From Agarilytica sp033852165 (GTDB taxonomy: Bacteria > Pseudomonadota > Gammaproteobacteria > Pseudomonadales > Cellvibrionaceae), in the NCBI GenBank assembly GCA_033852165.1, contig JAWSUZ010000082.1:23941-87940 (forward strand): a stretch of DNA of 64,000 nt. The letters are read 5' to 3'. Below, in pieces: positions 33,420-42,292 of this stretch. Position numbers and translations under genes: made by a program. The notes beneath the pieces were generated by a model. That model made no database searches and was not told the DNA's origin. It was given only the letters and a program-made list of their open reading frames with translations. How positions within the stretch are numbered: position 1 is the first letter of the stretch; every line of letters begins with the position of its first letter.

Positions 33420-35003
33420 TTATCTTTTTGTAAATTCGCGTAAATCATTTTTTTTGACTTTACCTGCCGCAGTCCGGGGGAAATCATCCACGATAGTAAA
33501 TTGTTTCGGTATTTTGTATGGGGCTAAATGTTGTCTCGAAAAGCTATTTAAAGCGTCCAAGTCAAGTGTATAACCTTCTTGCACACGTAAAAATGCGCGG
33601 CCCACTTCTCCCCACTTTTGATCGGAAAGTCCAACGACTACCGCTTCAAGGATCCCGGGCAACTGTTCTAGTACTGCTTCAACTTCGGCAGGGTAAACGT
33701 TTTCACCACCGGAAATATACATGTCTTTAATACGGTCGACGATATAGTAGTAGCCGTCTTCGTCTCGTTTAGCGATGTCCCCGGTGTGCATCCAGCCGTC
33801 TTTATCAAAGGCTTTTTCAGTTGCTTCTACGTTGCCCCAATAACCGGGAGTAATGTTGCCTCCAGACAATAATAATTCACCTGGTTCATTTGGAGGTAAA
33901 TCTTCGCCTTGCTCGTTAACAATGCGGGCCTTTGTCAATAATTTGGGCGTGCCGATGGAGCCGATTTTTTTAGCCGCATGGGCGTTGTCCATTAAAAAGG
34001 TCATAGGTCCGGTTTCTGTCATGCCGAAGCCATTACAGATGGTGACACCCCGACCTGCGAATTCTTTTAAAATATATTCTTGGATAGGGGCGCCGCCACA
34101 TCCAAGAGAGCGTACCGCAGAAAAACTCAATGTTTTGAATTTAGGGTGCTCGTAAATCGCACGATAGATGGCGGGTACGGCGAAGAATATGCTGAGTTTA
34201 TTTTGTTCTATTAACGAAATAAGTGAATCGGCATCAAATTTTGGGAGAACATAAACCTTACCGCCGCTTATTAATGTGGGCAATGAATAAAGGTTAATGC
34301 CTGCAGTATGAAATATAGGTAAAAAAGTGGGGGTGGAATCCTGGGATGTAAGATCAATGGCTTGAACAGTATTAATGTAATTCGCTAACGCCATGCCAAA
34401 GCTCTGAATCACAGCTTTAGGTTTTCCGGTTGTACCCGAGGTGTATAAAAGGTACCAAGTATGGTCAACGCCCCTTGTTAGGGCGTTATATTCTGTTGAC
34501 GCAGCATCACGAGTGTCGTCGTAACTTTGAGATACTTTATTGTTGGTAGTCGCTTCGCTATTTGTCTTCTTTAAAGGGATTATTGAAATGCTGGAACAAA
34601 TATCTGCGAGTTCTTTTGCAAGTTTTGAGTTGAACTCGTCATAAAAAATAGTTTTCACTTGGCTATCATCAACGATAACTTTTGTTTCTGAAGCGGTTTG
34701 ACGCCAGTTGAGCGGAACCAGTATCGCGCCAGATTTTCCACAGGCGAACAGCAATTCAAAAAATTCGATACAATTTAGACTGAGAATGGCGACCGTGTCT
34801 TGATTGTTAATGTCTAAGTTTTTGAGTACGTTAGCAGCTTGATTCGCTCGTGTGTTTAATTGCCGATACGAAAGTTGCTCCCCGCTTTGGTAGTCTTCAA
34901 GGGCAATCCTGTCTGGAGACGTTAATGCGCGTTGACCAATAAAATCATAAACAGGAAAGTGTGCCTGTAAAAGATCAGTCGTACGGCCTGATTGATTTTG
35001 CAT
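33420..35003 (-). CDS. Acyl-CoA ligase (AMP-forming), fatty acyl/aryl type
   Basis: A 527-residue ANL-superfamily enzyme that activates a carboxylic acid via acyl-AMP to the CoA thioester. Motifs in order: P-loop-like YTSGTTGKPKAV (about 190), FGMTETGP (A5), GWMHTGDI (A7), ISGGENVYPAEVE (A8), and the C-terminal RTAAGKVKK with the lysine needed for the first half reaction. The substrate cannot be read from sequence; the length and motifs resemble medium/long-chain and cyclohexane-type ligases. It sits in a TetR-linked operon with an enoyl-CoA hydratase and two MaoC proteins. Confidence 0.92.
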   Translation of the reverse strand: MQNQSGRTTDLLQAHFPVYDFIGQRALTSPDRIALEDYQSGEQLSYRQLNTRANQAANVLKNLDINNQDTVAILSLNCIEFFELLFACGKSGAILVPLNWRQTASETKVIVDDSQVKTIFYDEFNSKLAKELADICSSISIIPLKKTNSEATTNNKVSQSYDDTRDAASTEYNALTRGVDHTWYLLYTSGTTGKPKAVIQSFGMALANYINTVQAIDLTSQDSTPTFLPIFHTAGINLYSLPTLISGGKVYVLPKFDADSLISLIEQNKLSIFFAVPAIYRAIYEHPKFKTLSFSAVRSLGCGGAPIQEYILKEFAGRGVTICNGFGMTETGPMTFLMDNAHAAKKIGSIGTPKLLTKARIVNEQGEDLPPNEPGELLLSGGNITPGYWGNVEATEKAFDKDGWMHTGDIAKRDEDGYYYIVDRIKDMYISGGENVYPAEVEAVLEQLPGILEAVVVGLSDQKWGEVGRAFLRVQEGYTLDLDALNSFSRQHLAPYKIPKQFTIVDDFPRTAAGKVKKNDLREFTKR

Positions 35004-35090
35004 CCGTATTTCCTGCTGTAAACGTTAATTGGTGAGATTGGAGTGTCGAACAGTGCTGGGCTATTACGATCTATAATCGGCTTAAACACA

Positions 35091-35927
35091 TTAGAATTGG
35101 CTCAAAAACTTTTCCATTCCAGCTTTTGCTTCTGGCGTTTTGGCTAATTTAATAAATTCTATGAGTTCATTGTCGAGAGCATTTTGATAGCGAGATAAAA
35201 GCGCTTCATTCTGTATTCCGCGCTTTGTTGCTCGAACGGAAGAGGAGACCTTTGTTTGTAGGGTCGTGGTCCAGTCCTCCACTTGCGTATCGAGGTTTTC
35301 CTTTGGTGCAACTTTGTTGACCAGTCCCCAACTTAAAGCGGTACTGGCATTGATATGGCTATTGAGAAACTGCACCTCTTTTGCGCGGCTTTGACCAATT
35401 CGATCCGGTAAAATGGCCACCCAGCCGCCGTCCGGAGCAAAGCCGACATCGACGTAATAAGGCGCAATAAAAGCTGAGTCAGCCATTACGACCAAGTCGC
35501 TTGCCAATACAAGGCCAAAGGAACCGCCTGTTACAGGGCCTTGTACACGCGTGATAATAGGCGTGGATAAGCGCAGCATTTGCATGATAGCTTGGTTCAA
35601 TAAGCCAACAAGGTTCCGAGAGTAGTTTTCAATATCGTCGATATTTTCATAGAAGGCTTTGATGTCGCCTCCGGTTGAAAAGCTACGGCCTTCTGCTTGT
35701 ATTACAACTGCGCTTAAATCTTTACGGCTGGATACCTCACTTAAACAACGATTGAGTTGCTCAAGTAGGGGACGCGTTAGGCTGTTATGCTTCGCTCCAT
35801 TTCGCAAAACGATAGTGGCAACATCATCACTCATTTGGAGTGTTACGCAATCATTGGTATCGATGCCGCTGCTGTCGTTTTGCTCGCTCACTTTTGCACG
35901 CTCATTTAAGACGCATTCCGTTTTCAA
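35091..35927 (-). CDS. Enoyl-CoA hydratase/isomerase family protein
   Basis: A 278-residue crotonase-fold protein. The oxyanion region is SFSTGGDIKAF, the second loop is GPVTGGSFGLVLASD, and the end of the core is VGFAPDGGW. The residue corresponding to the first catalytic Glu of classical hydratases is Gly in GGSFGLV, whereas an Asp is kept in GFAPDGG, as in the PaaG isomerase group. It may therefore be an isomerase rather than a hydratase. The start is uncertain: the first 26 bases overlap the TetR gene, and the first 30 residues lie outside the family core. Confidence 0.88.
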   Translation of the reverse strand: MKTECVLNERAKVSEQNDSSGIDTNDCVTLQMSDDVATIVLRNGAKHNSLTRPLLEQLNRCLSEVSSRKDLSAVVIQAEGRSFSTGGDIKAFYENIDDIENYSRNLVGLLNQAIMQMLRLSTPIITRVQGPVTGGSFGLVLASDLVVMADSAFIAPYYVDVGFAPDGGWVAILPDRIGQSRAKEVQFLNSHINASTALSWGLVNKVAPKENLDTQVEDWTTTLQTKVSSSVRATKRGIQNEALLSRYQNALDNELIEFIKLAKTPEAKAGMEKFLSQF

Positions 35928-36498
35928 TCATTTCAAATACAGCATCGACGACTTTTTCTGATGGAGTGTCTTGGTCGAGAATGCCATAGCGATAACCCAT
36001 AAATTCACCCATTCCCATTAACGCCCACGAACAGACCTCTGTATCAAGTTTCTTAATCTCTCCTTCTGCGCATGCCTCATTAAGTCGGTGGGTATAGGCG
36101 TGCGAAAACTGCAAGTAGTACTGTTTGTAGGCTTCTGGATCAATAAACATCGCCTCATGAACAATGAGGTAAAAGTTATTATGCTCACGTACATAGTCAA
36201 TAAAGGCTTTGAGGCCTAAACGCTCTTTTTCTAAGCGCGTTGCGCCACTAGACGATGCTTCGGTCAGTATGTGGCGTATTGTTTTGCTGTAATTGGTTAC
36301 AAGAGCTCGTAATATCTCTTCTTTAGAATCGAAATAAATGTAAAACGTGCCCTGGCCGACACCTGCGGCAGTAGTAATACTACTAATGGAAGCTTCGGAA
36401 AACCCCTTGCCGCCGATTTCACTTTCTGCGGCCGCAAGAATTTTGTTTCGCGTGGCTTCACCACGTTTGGTTTTTGGGAATTTTGCGCTGCTCAACAT
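35902..36498 (-). CDS. TetR family regulator of the acyl-CoA operon (probable)
   Basis: A 198-residue TetR-type repressor. The N-terminal helix-turn-helix is ISSITTAAGVGQGTFYIYFDSKEEILRALV (residues about 38-67). The ligand domain is unremarkable. It heads the minus-strand operon TetR, enoyl-CoA hydratase, acyl-CoA ligase, MaoC, MaoC and overlaps the next gene by 26 bases. By analogy with FadR/PsrA-type TetR proteins it would release DNA on binding an acyl-CoA, but no clear palindromic operator was found in the 173-base gap upstream. Confidence 0.9.
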   Translation of the reverse strand: MLSSAKFPKTKRGEATRNKILAAAESEIGGKGFSEASISSITTAAGVGQGTFYIYFDSKEEILRALVTNYSKTIRHILTEASSSGATRLEKERLGLKAFIDYVREHNNFYLIVHEAMFIDPEAYKQYYLQFSHAYTHRLNEACAEGEIKKLDTEVCSWALMGMGEFMGYRYGILDQDTPSEKVVDAVFEMIENGMRLK

Positions 36499-36671
36499 AA
36501 AATCAGCTCTATATACATAGGTTTTATGGGGTTCAAAAGTCCTGGGTAGTGCTCAGTCCGCTTCTGAAGGCTATATTCCGACGATTACGTTCGTCGTTGA
36601 ATGAAATTCTAGCATTTATTGCTTCTACAGCCTCCACTTACTTACCGCAGATTTCGATACTTGGTTTCAAT

Positions 36672-37874
36672 TTAGTTCGATGTTGCAAGGGCTTCAGCCT
36701 TACAATCACTACTTTCTATTTTTCGCCCGGTTTCTGGCAGAAAAAAACTGCCGATAAATAGGCTGGCGCTTACTGCGGTGATGAGACCAAAGGACCATTC
36801 GTAGTTGCCGCCGCTAATGTCCACAAGCCAGCCAAAACACCAGAGTATGACTGTTGATATCAGGTAGCTAACCGAGTAAAAAATACTGAATATGATGGTG
36901 ATGCGTTTCCCCGTCATATTGGGTAGCTCTTGAGGCAAAGTGAGTAGAGCAGCGTAGGGAATGAATATGGATATCCCGAGCAGCATCGCGCTGATGTTTT
37001 GTATTGTGGCGTTTCCGGAAAAGCATAAGCCGTATGAAGATATGACTAATGTCAGACCAGACCAGCGAATGGGGGGAAGACGAAGGGAATAAAACCGACT
37101 CACTAACATGCCGATTACCGTCCCCACGACACCAAAACCTATTACGTATTTTGTTTGAGATATTCCGGCTTGAGGGTAGAAGGTAAATACGCAAATAAAG
37201 ATTGATAGTAGGCCGGAAAAGGTAATCGCGTAGATCCAATTGAAAGGATCCTTTAACCCTTCGGCATAGCTGTAGCTTGTTGTGATGTTTTGGCTCTGGT
37301 AGGGCTCATCTTTGTCTATTCTAAAATCCACGAGCAGAAACAGGACTGCTAGAATAAAGCTGGCAATGGAGAACGCTGTAAGTGCGTTTTTCCAGTCGCC
37401 GAATAGCGCGCTAATATCGGGAAACCAAAACAGTATAATGCCGGCGCCGAGGTTAAAAGCGACCGCATTTAAGCCATTGATGAAGGGGCGTTCTTTAGCT
37501 GAAAACCAACGTACAACAATGGGATTGAAGTAAACGATCATTAATGCCCCTCCGAGCCCCATCGCAAAGCGACTGAGAAGAAGGAGATCGTAATGGGGGG
37601 CATGGGGAGTGAAAAACCCGAGGCAGATCAAAAGTGCTGAAATGAAAAAGGAGAAGCGCAAACTGATCTTGCTTGAAAGCCAAGCTGCGATAAAGGTTCC
37701 AACGATTTTGGCGAGTGTAACGGCTCCGCTGATCATACTTGCTGAGGCCATGCCCTCGACATTCATTGTCTTCATGATTTGGGGCATACTTGCTGCTCCA
37801 CCGACCCATGCCATTGCAAAAAGGACATAGCTAAGGAACGCTATTGCTTCAACGTAGTATCGATTACGGATCAT
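36672..37874 (-). CDS. MFS transporter
   Basis: A 400-residue major facilitator with about 12 hydrophobic segments. The family is visible from LLLSRFAMGLGGALMIVYFNPIV and the loop WFSAKERPFINGL (motif after segment 4/5). The substrate cannot be deduced; placed 173 bases upstream of the TetR/acyl-CoA operon on the same strand, it may import the carboxylate that the ligase activates. This is inference from position. The start ATG at 37874 is the only reasonable one (MIRNRYYVEAIAFLS). Confidence 0.88.
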   Translation of the reverse strand: MIRNRYYVEAIAFLSYVLFAMAWVGGAASMPQIMKTMNVEGMASASMISGAVTLAKIVGTFIAAWLSSKISLRFSFFISALLICLGFFTPHAPHYDLLLLSRFAMGLGGALMIVYFNPIVVRWFSAKERPFINGLNAVAFNLGAGIILFWFPDISALFGDWKNALTAFSIASFILAVLFLLVDFRIDKDEPYQSQNITTSYSYAEGLKDPFNWIYAITFSGLLSIFICVFTFYPQAGISQTKYVIGFGVVGTVIGMLVSRFYSLRLPPIRWSGLTLVISSYGLCFSGNATIQNISAMLLGISIFIPYAALLTLPQELPNMTGKRITIIFSIFYSVSYLISTVILWCFGWLVDISGGNYEWSFGLITAVSASLFIGSFFLPETGRKIESSDCKAEALATSN

Positions 37875-38066
37875 GGTGCGCCTCTAATTAGTGCAAATTG
37901 AACATTAATTTCAAAGTGAATATTACGGTACATGACGACCGATTCATATGTCAGATGTGGCTATTGCATGAATATATGGGAATAGTGACTATTTACTTAT
38001 ATGTGGCGTGAAAAAGAATGCGGTGGTGTGGCGTTATCGCTGTAACTGGGTGCATGGAGGCCCATG

Positions 38067-38828
38067 TTATGGGGCTTGATTGCCGGTATAGCCGTTTAAC
38101 AGGTGTTGCCAGCTTTTCTCATTCCAGTGGAAAGTAGCTAAGCGACTCCGTTCTTTCTTGAAAGAGCGGAGCAATCGATTCAAATTATTTTGTTTCCATT
38201 GGCCGGAGTTCGTACGAATTTCACCTTGGTCAAAATCAATAAGTGACGTCTGATTATCCTTATCCAATAAAATATTGTGGGCGTTAAGGTCGTGGTGGTA
38301 GACGTTGTGGTCATGAAATTGGCGCAATGTAATACCGACGGACCTTAGTTCATCTTCTCTAAGGGGGCGTTTTATCAGAATGTCGACGAGATCGTTTGCG
38401 TCGACTATTTTGCTGGAGATGATGTCGCTCACGCAAAAGCAGGGAAGGATTTTTTTAACCCGTATTGCTACTGGTTGGGGGGCGGGCAAGCTCAAAGACC
38501 GAAGCTTTGAAAGCAGTTCGAATTCTCGGTAGGCCCTGCTGTTTTTGAAGCCTGTGTAGAGGTACTGATCGTTGAGGAACCGTCCGATCAAACCTCCACG
38601 ATAATAATGCCGAAGAACTAATTCAGTTTCCCGTAGTTTGAAAAACCAAGTCGTACCACGGCCTTGAGCATGGCCGGTAATCGCTTTTTGCTTACGCCAA
38701 TAAACTTCTGAAAAAAGCTCGGTTGTAGGAACTTCAAAAAATGCTATGTCGTGACGGATGATAGAAGAACCAATATCACTGGTCATCACGTTAGATTTGG
38801 CTACAATGGCGTCTTTTTTAGCGAACAT
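38067..38828 (-). CDS. kdkA: 3-deoxy-D-manno-octulosonic acid kinase KdkA
   Basis: KdkA phosphorylates the 4-position of the first KDO residue of lipid A inner core. The 253-residue protein has the kinase-like core: RGTTWFFKL, VLRHYYRGG (invariant Lys position replaced in the Haemophilus-type family pattern), YHHDLNAHNILLD (catalytic loop) and DFDQGEIR (metal-binding Asp). It is divergent from the GT9 gene with 23 bases between the start codons, and waaA is near, so this is an LPS inner-core block. A later ATG (38786) is an alternative start. Confidence 0.9.
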   Translation of the reverse strand: MFAKKDAIVAKSNVMTSDIGSSIIRHDIAFFEVPTTELFSEVYWRKQKAITGHAQGRGTTWFFKLRETELVLRHYYRGGLIGRFLNDQYLYTGFKNSRAYREFELLSKLRSLSLPAPQPVAIRVKKILPCFCVSDIISSKIVDANDLVDILIKRPLREDELRSVGITLRQFHDHNVYHHDLNAHNILLDKDNQTSLIDFDQGEIRTNSGQWKQNNLNRLLRSFKKERSRLATFHWNEKSWQHLLNGYTGNQAP

Positions 38829-38851
38829 GCGGGCATTCTGGAGATAAGTGC

Positions 38852-39922
38852 ATGTCGGGTCAAACGCTTTTGCTTAACTCAGAACCGAAAAAACTCTGTA
38901 TTTTACGCCTCTCAGCTATCGGTGATGTGTGTCATGCCGTGTCTATGGTGCAGTCGATTCAGCGGCAATGGCCTAATGTGAAAATCACATGGGTTATCGG
39001 AAAGCTTGAAGCCCTTTTTCTAGCAGCACTACCGGATATAGAATTTATTGTCTTCGATAAACGTAAAGGTTTCTCTGGGCTGCGGGCGCTAAAAAAGATG
39101 TTAGCGGGCAGAGAGTTTGATGTGTTGCTGCACATGCAAGCGGCTCTAAGAGCGAGTCTGGTTAGTTTATGTATTCCTGCCAAGATCAAAGTAGGTTTCG
39201 ATGGCGCGCGAGCAAAAGAAGGCCAATGGCTGTTTAGCAATGCGCGAATAAAATCACAAAAACACCCCCATGTTCTCGAAGGCTTTGCGGCTTTTGGCGA
39301 AGCCTTGGGTCTTGAAGCCCAGCCTCCTCGCTGGGATATGGGAATATCGGCGGAAGATGATCGCTGGGCGTTGGAGCAGGTTTCGTCATGTGCACCCTTT
39401 GTGGTGATATCCCCTGCAGCCAGTAAAGTCGAGCGAAATTGGTCTGTTGAGGGGTATGCGGCTATTGCTAAATACCTTCAGGGTAAAGGTTTCGGTATTA
39501 TTCTGACCGGCGGTCCTACGGATATGGAGCGTGATCTCTCTCAAAAGATTATTCAATCCTGTTCGTTCCCTATTTTGGATTTGGTTGGGAAGACAACGCT
39601 ACAGCAATTATTGGCAGTTATTCGGCAGGCGCATTTGGTAATCGCTCCGGATACGGGTCCTACCCATATGGCTGTCGTCGTTGAAACGCCGGTGGTGGGG
39701 CTGTATGCCCATAGTAATCCTCGGCGCACAGGGCCATATTTATATCTCGGTTATGTGGTTAATCAATATGACGCGATTATCAAAGAGCAAAAGGGTAAAC
39801 CCTGGCAAGAGCTGCCGTGGGGAGTGAGGGCGAAAGGAGAAAATTTGATGGGGCGAATAACCCTAGGCGCGGTAAAAGAAAAAGTGGATGCGGTGCTGCG
39901 AGATTTTTATTCTCACAGTTGA
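38852..39922 (+). CDS. Glycosyltransferase family 9 (LPS heptosyltransferase-like)
   Basis: A 356-residue GT9 enzyme of GT-B fold, cytoplasmic side of the inner membrane. N-terminal KLCILRLSAIGDVCHAVSMVQ and the C-terminal donor-binding block APDTGPTHMAVVVETPVVGLYAHSNP are the family signatures; the second domain starts with VVISPAASKVERNWSVEGY. It probably adds heptose to the KDO core (WaaC/WaaF group), but which linkage is not decided here. It is divergent from kdkA (23 bases) and converges on waaA, so three core genes are adjacent. Confidence 0.88.
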   Translation: MSGQTLLLNSEPKKLCILRLSAIGDVCHAVSMVQSIQRQWPNVKITWVIGKLEALFLAALPDIEFIVFDKRKGFSGLRALKKMLAGREFDVLLHMQAALRASLVSLCIPAKIKVGFDGARAKEGQWLFSNARIKSQKHPHVLEGFAAFGEALGLEAQPPRWDMGISAEDDRWALEQVSSCAPFVVISPAASKVERNWSVEGYAAIAKYLQGKGFGIILTGGPTDMERDLSQKIIQSCSFPILDLVGKTTLQQLLAVIRQAHLVIAPDTGPTHMAVVVETPVVGLYAHSNPRRTGPYLYLGYVVNQYDAIIKEQKGKPWQELPWGVRAKGENLMGRITLGAVKEKVDAVLRDFYSHS

Positions 39923-40016
39923 TCAATATTGGCTATTGGCTTAGCGTAACTATGGAAAAGTGTTTATTTATACGGCCTGACGTTTGTTACGTGAAAGGCT
40001 AACTGCTAAGGTTTTC

Positions 40017-41288
40017 TCAATCGCCCAGTAGGGCGGTTAACTTCTGGAAAGCTACCTTCGTAGCTCCTTGATTTTTCTTTAATACAGCATGCGCATTTTG
40101 GCCCAATTGTTCAGCGGTTTCAGTTTCGTCGAATAGCTGAAATATAGCGTCTTGCAAAGCTTCGATGGAATTTTCTGTAAGTTGTACCAGGCCTTCTGCG
40201 CTCAGCATTTCAGTGGTGATGTCTCGAAAATTATCCATATTCGTGCCGACGACAATAGGCTTTTGGAATAGTGCTGGCTCAATAGGGTTGTGTCCGCCGG
40301 TGTCGCCGAAGCTGCCAGCCACTGTACACACGTTGGCTATACGATAAAAATCCAGCAACTCCCCCATGGTATCAATCAGCCATATATCGTGATTGCGTGT
40401 TGGTTGTGTTTTTTCACTGCGCCGAACTGTTGATAGTCCTAATGAATCCGCCAGTTCGATGAGGTATTTGACTCGCTCAGGGTGGCGCGGCGCGATAATC
40501 AAAAGAATATCCGGGATATGCTGCTGCAATTTTTTAAAGCAGGCCAAAATCAACGCTTCTTCATCAGAATGCGTGCTTCCCACGACCCAGACTTTTCGTT
40601 GTAGGCTGATGATACGAAGCTTGGCGTTGGGAGATCGTTCACTGTTGGGTGCCGATAAGTCGTATTTGATATTGCCCATTGTTTGTAATGCACTGGCCTG
40701 TGCACCGAGAGCGGCAAATCGTTCTCGGTCATCGTCAGACTGCGTCAAAATGTAATCTAATTTGTTTAGTGTGGGTTGAATCAGTGAGGGGATTTTCTGG
40801 TATCGGGGGAAAGAGCGAAGGGAAATTCGGCCATTGATCAGTAAGGTTTTTACCTGCAGTTTATGGCAGCCATCGATTAAGCTGGGCCATAGCTCGGTCT
40901 CCATAATGACGAGTACTTTGGGTTTTAATGCCGATAAAAACCGGCTGATGCACGCTGGAGCGTCAATGGGTATATAGCAATGCTGCACTTGACTGCCAAA
41001 GGTTTTCATGACGCGTTCGGACCCAGTCGGTGTAAACGTGGTGATCGTGAGCGGGGTATCCGGAAAATTTTCCAGTGTCATTTCAATAAAGGGTTTTAAC
41101 GCAATAACCTCTCCGACGCTGGCTGCGTGAATGATGATTCCGCCAGGTTTTAATCCTTTGATGAGTCCGAGCCGTTCCTTTAATCGTTGACGGTAAGCCT
41201 GCTGGTTGAGAGAGCGCCATGCAAAACCGATCAACAAGAAAGGCAGAGAGAGAGATGCGACAAATTTATACAGATTTAATGCAGTCAT
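40017..41288 (-). CDS. waaA: KDO transferase WaaA
   Basis: WaaA transfers KDO from CMP-KDO to lipid IVA at the inner membrane. The start at 41288 gives 423 residues beginning MTALNLYKFVASLSLPFLLIGFAWRSL, the usual membrane-anchor start; an in-frame TTG at 41363 would add 25 unlikely residues. Core motifs: IIIHAASVGEVIALKPFI (catalytic Glu), PLTITTFTPTGSER, VMETELWPSL, INGRIS and, in the second domain, SFGDTGGHNPIEPALF. Length and order match the family. It converges with the GT9 gene. Confidence 0.95.
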   Translation of the reverse strand: MTALNLYKFVASLSLPFLLIGFAWRSLNQQAYRQRLKERLGLIKGLKPGGIIIHAASVGEVIALKPFIEMTLENFPDTPLTITTFTPTGSERVMKTFGSQVQHCYIPIDAPACISRFLSALKPKVLVIMETELWPSLIDGCHKLQVKTLLINGRISLRSFPRYQKIPSLIQPTLNKLDYILTQSDDDRERFAALGAQASALQTMGNIKYDLSAPNSERSPNAKLRIISLQRKVWVVGSTHSDEEALILACFKKLQQHIPDILLIIAPRHPERVKYLIELADSLGLSTVRRSEKTQPTRNHDIWLIDTMGELLDFYRIANVCTVAGSFGDTGGHNPIEPALFQKPIVVGTNMDNFRDITTEMLSAEGLVQLTENSIEALQDAIFQLFDETETAEQLGQNAHAVLKKNQGATKVAFQKLTALLGD

Positions 41289-41429
41289 GAGCGAGAGTTG
41301 AATACTTGTAAATACAGTCGTTATTCCGGTTGAAAGAGCGTGGTAATGGTGCCAATTCAACAAATAGAACCCTGAGTCCGCAAGATGGTAACACCTTCTT
41401 CCGTTGCGTCAGATGAAGGCGGTCCCGCT

Positions 41430-41816
41430 TTAGAGTAAAACCACAAAAAAACCAGCAGCCGACTTAGTGATGGCGGCAGAGGCAATAAAGCCAAAGCTCA
41501 GAATGGCCGCAACCCAAGCGACAACCCTCACCTTTTTGGCGCGTTTAGACTTCAATGCAATAACACCTAAAGCGATATAGGCAACTAAACCAACGATTTT
41601 AGCCACGAGCCAAGGGTGCTCACCGGGCTGAAGCCCAAGGCTTATTGCTAGGGTTAGGCCGCTAACTAATAATACGGTATCGATGACATGGGGTAGGATC
41701 TTAGTGAGCTTCGCTTGCAGCAATGGCGATTCCTTCATCATCCAAACACCCCTAAGAGTAAAGCTGATTAAAGACAAGGCTACAAAGGTTAAGTGGAGAT
41801 GTTTAATCAATATCAT
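41430..41816 (-). CDS. SirB2 family membrane protein
   Basis: A small membrane protein of about 129 residues with four hydrophobic segments and the family start MILIKHLHLTFVALSLISFTLRGVWM, then KILPHVIDTVLLVSG and LKSKRAKK. SirB2 proteins are annotated as invasion regulators in Salmonella by name only; their function is unclear. A longer frame extends upstream to 41882, but the ATG at 41816 with CTCGGAAAT before it fits best. It lies 141 bases upstream of waaA on the same strand (waaA is downstream). Confidence 0.85.
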   Translation of the reverse strand: MILIKHLHLTFVALSLISFTLRGVWMMKESPLLQAKLTKILPHVIDTVLLVSGLTLAISLGLQPGEHPWLVAKIVGLVAYIALGVIALKSKRAKKVRVVAWVAAILSFGFIASAAITKSAAGFFVVLL

Positions 41817-42292
41817 GTCGATTTCCGAGGGCTCTTTGGTTAATGTAAGTTTGATTAATGGGCGCGAACAGCTGACAGACAAACTAATTTGCTTGCATTA
41901 GCGTCATGTCTTTTGCCTCAATATGCTCATGTGTATGCATAAACTCTGATTTTTCGGTAAAAATGGCCAGCTGGTCCTACGCCATCAACGTTTTTCAACG
42001 TGCAGCGAGTAAACCGAAACGGACAATGCGTTCGTTGTCGATGACCCGTTAGATCTGAGGCGCGTATGTTATCACGTTAAGGTGTGGATCATATTACATG
42101 CTAAAACCGGAAAAACGCACCGTCAGAGGGCTATTTCAACTATTTTGGCATCGCTATTATTGTTCTTGAAAGGCGTATTTATAGCGATAAACGCACCTTT
42201 TGAAAATTAGAGACTACGGTCGATTCGTTAAGGGCTAATCTGTGATGCCCTAAATTCCAATAAGTCCTAATTTTGTTCATGGAGTAAACCCC
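41817..42292. other. Intergenic region, divergent promoters of SirB2-like gene and selO
   Basis: About 476 bases without a gene. It must contain the promoters of the two divergent genes. No repeat or RNA gene was recognised. Just before selO there are GGAG at 42281 and an ATG-GAG-TAA mini frame at 42279. Confidence 0.55.

Noticed and set aside
35902..35927. Frameshift or gene fusion between TetR and enoyl-CoA hydratase
   Set aside because: The genes overlap by 26 bases in different frames and both are complete, so the overlap is more easily explained by a later true start of the hydratase.
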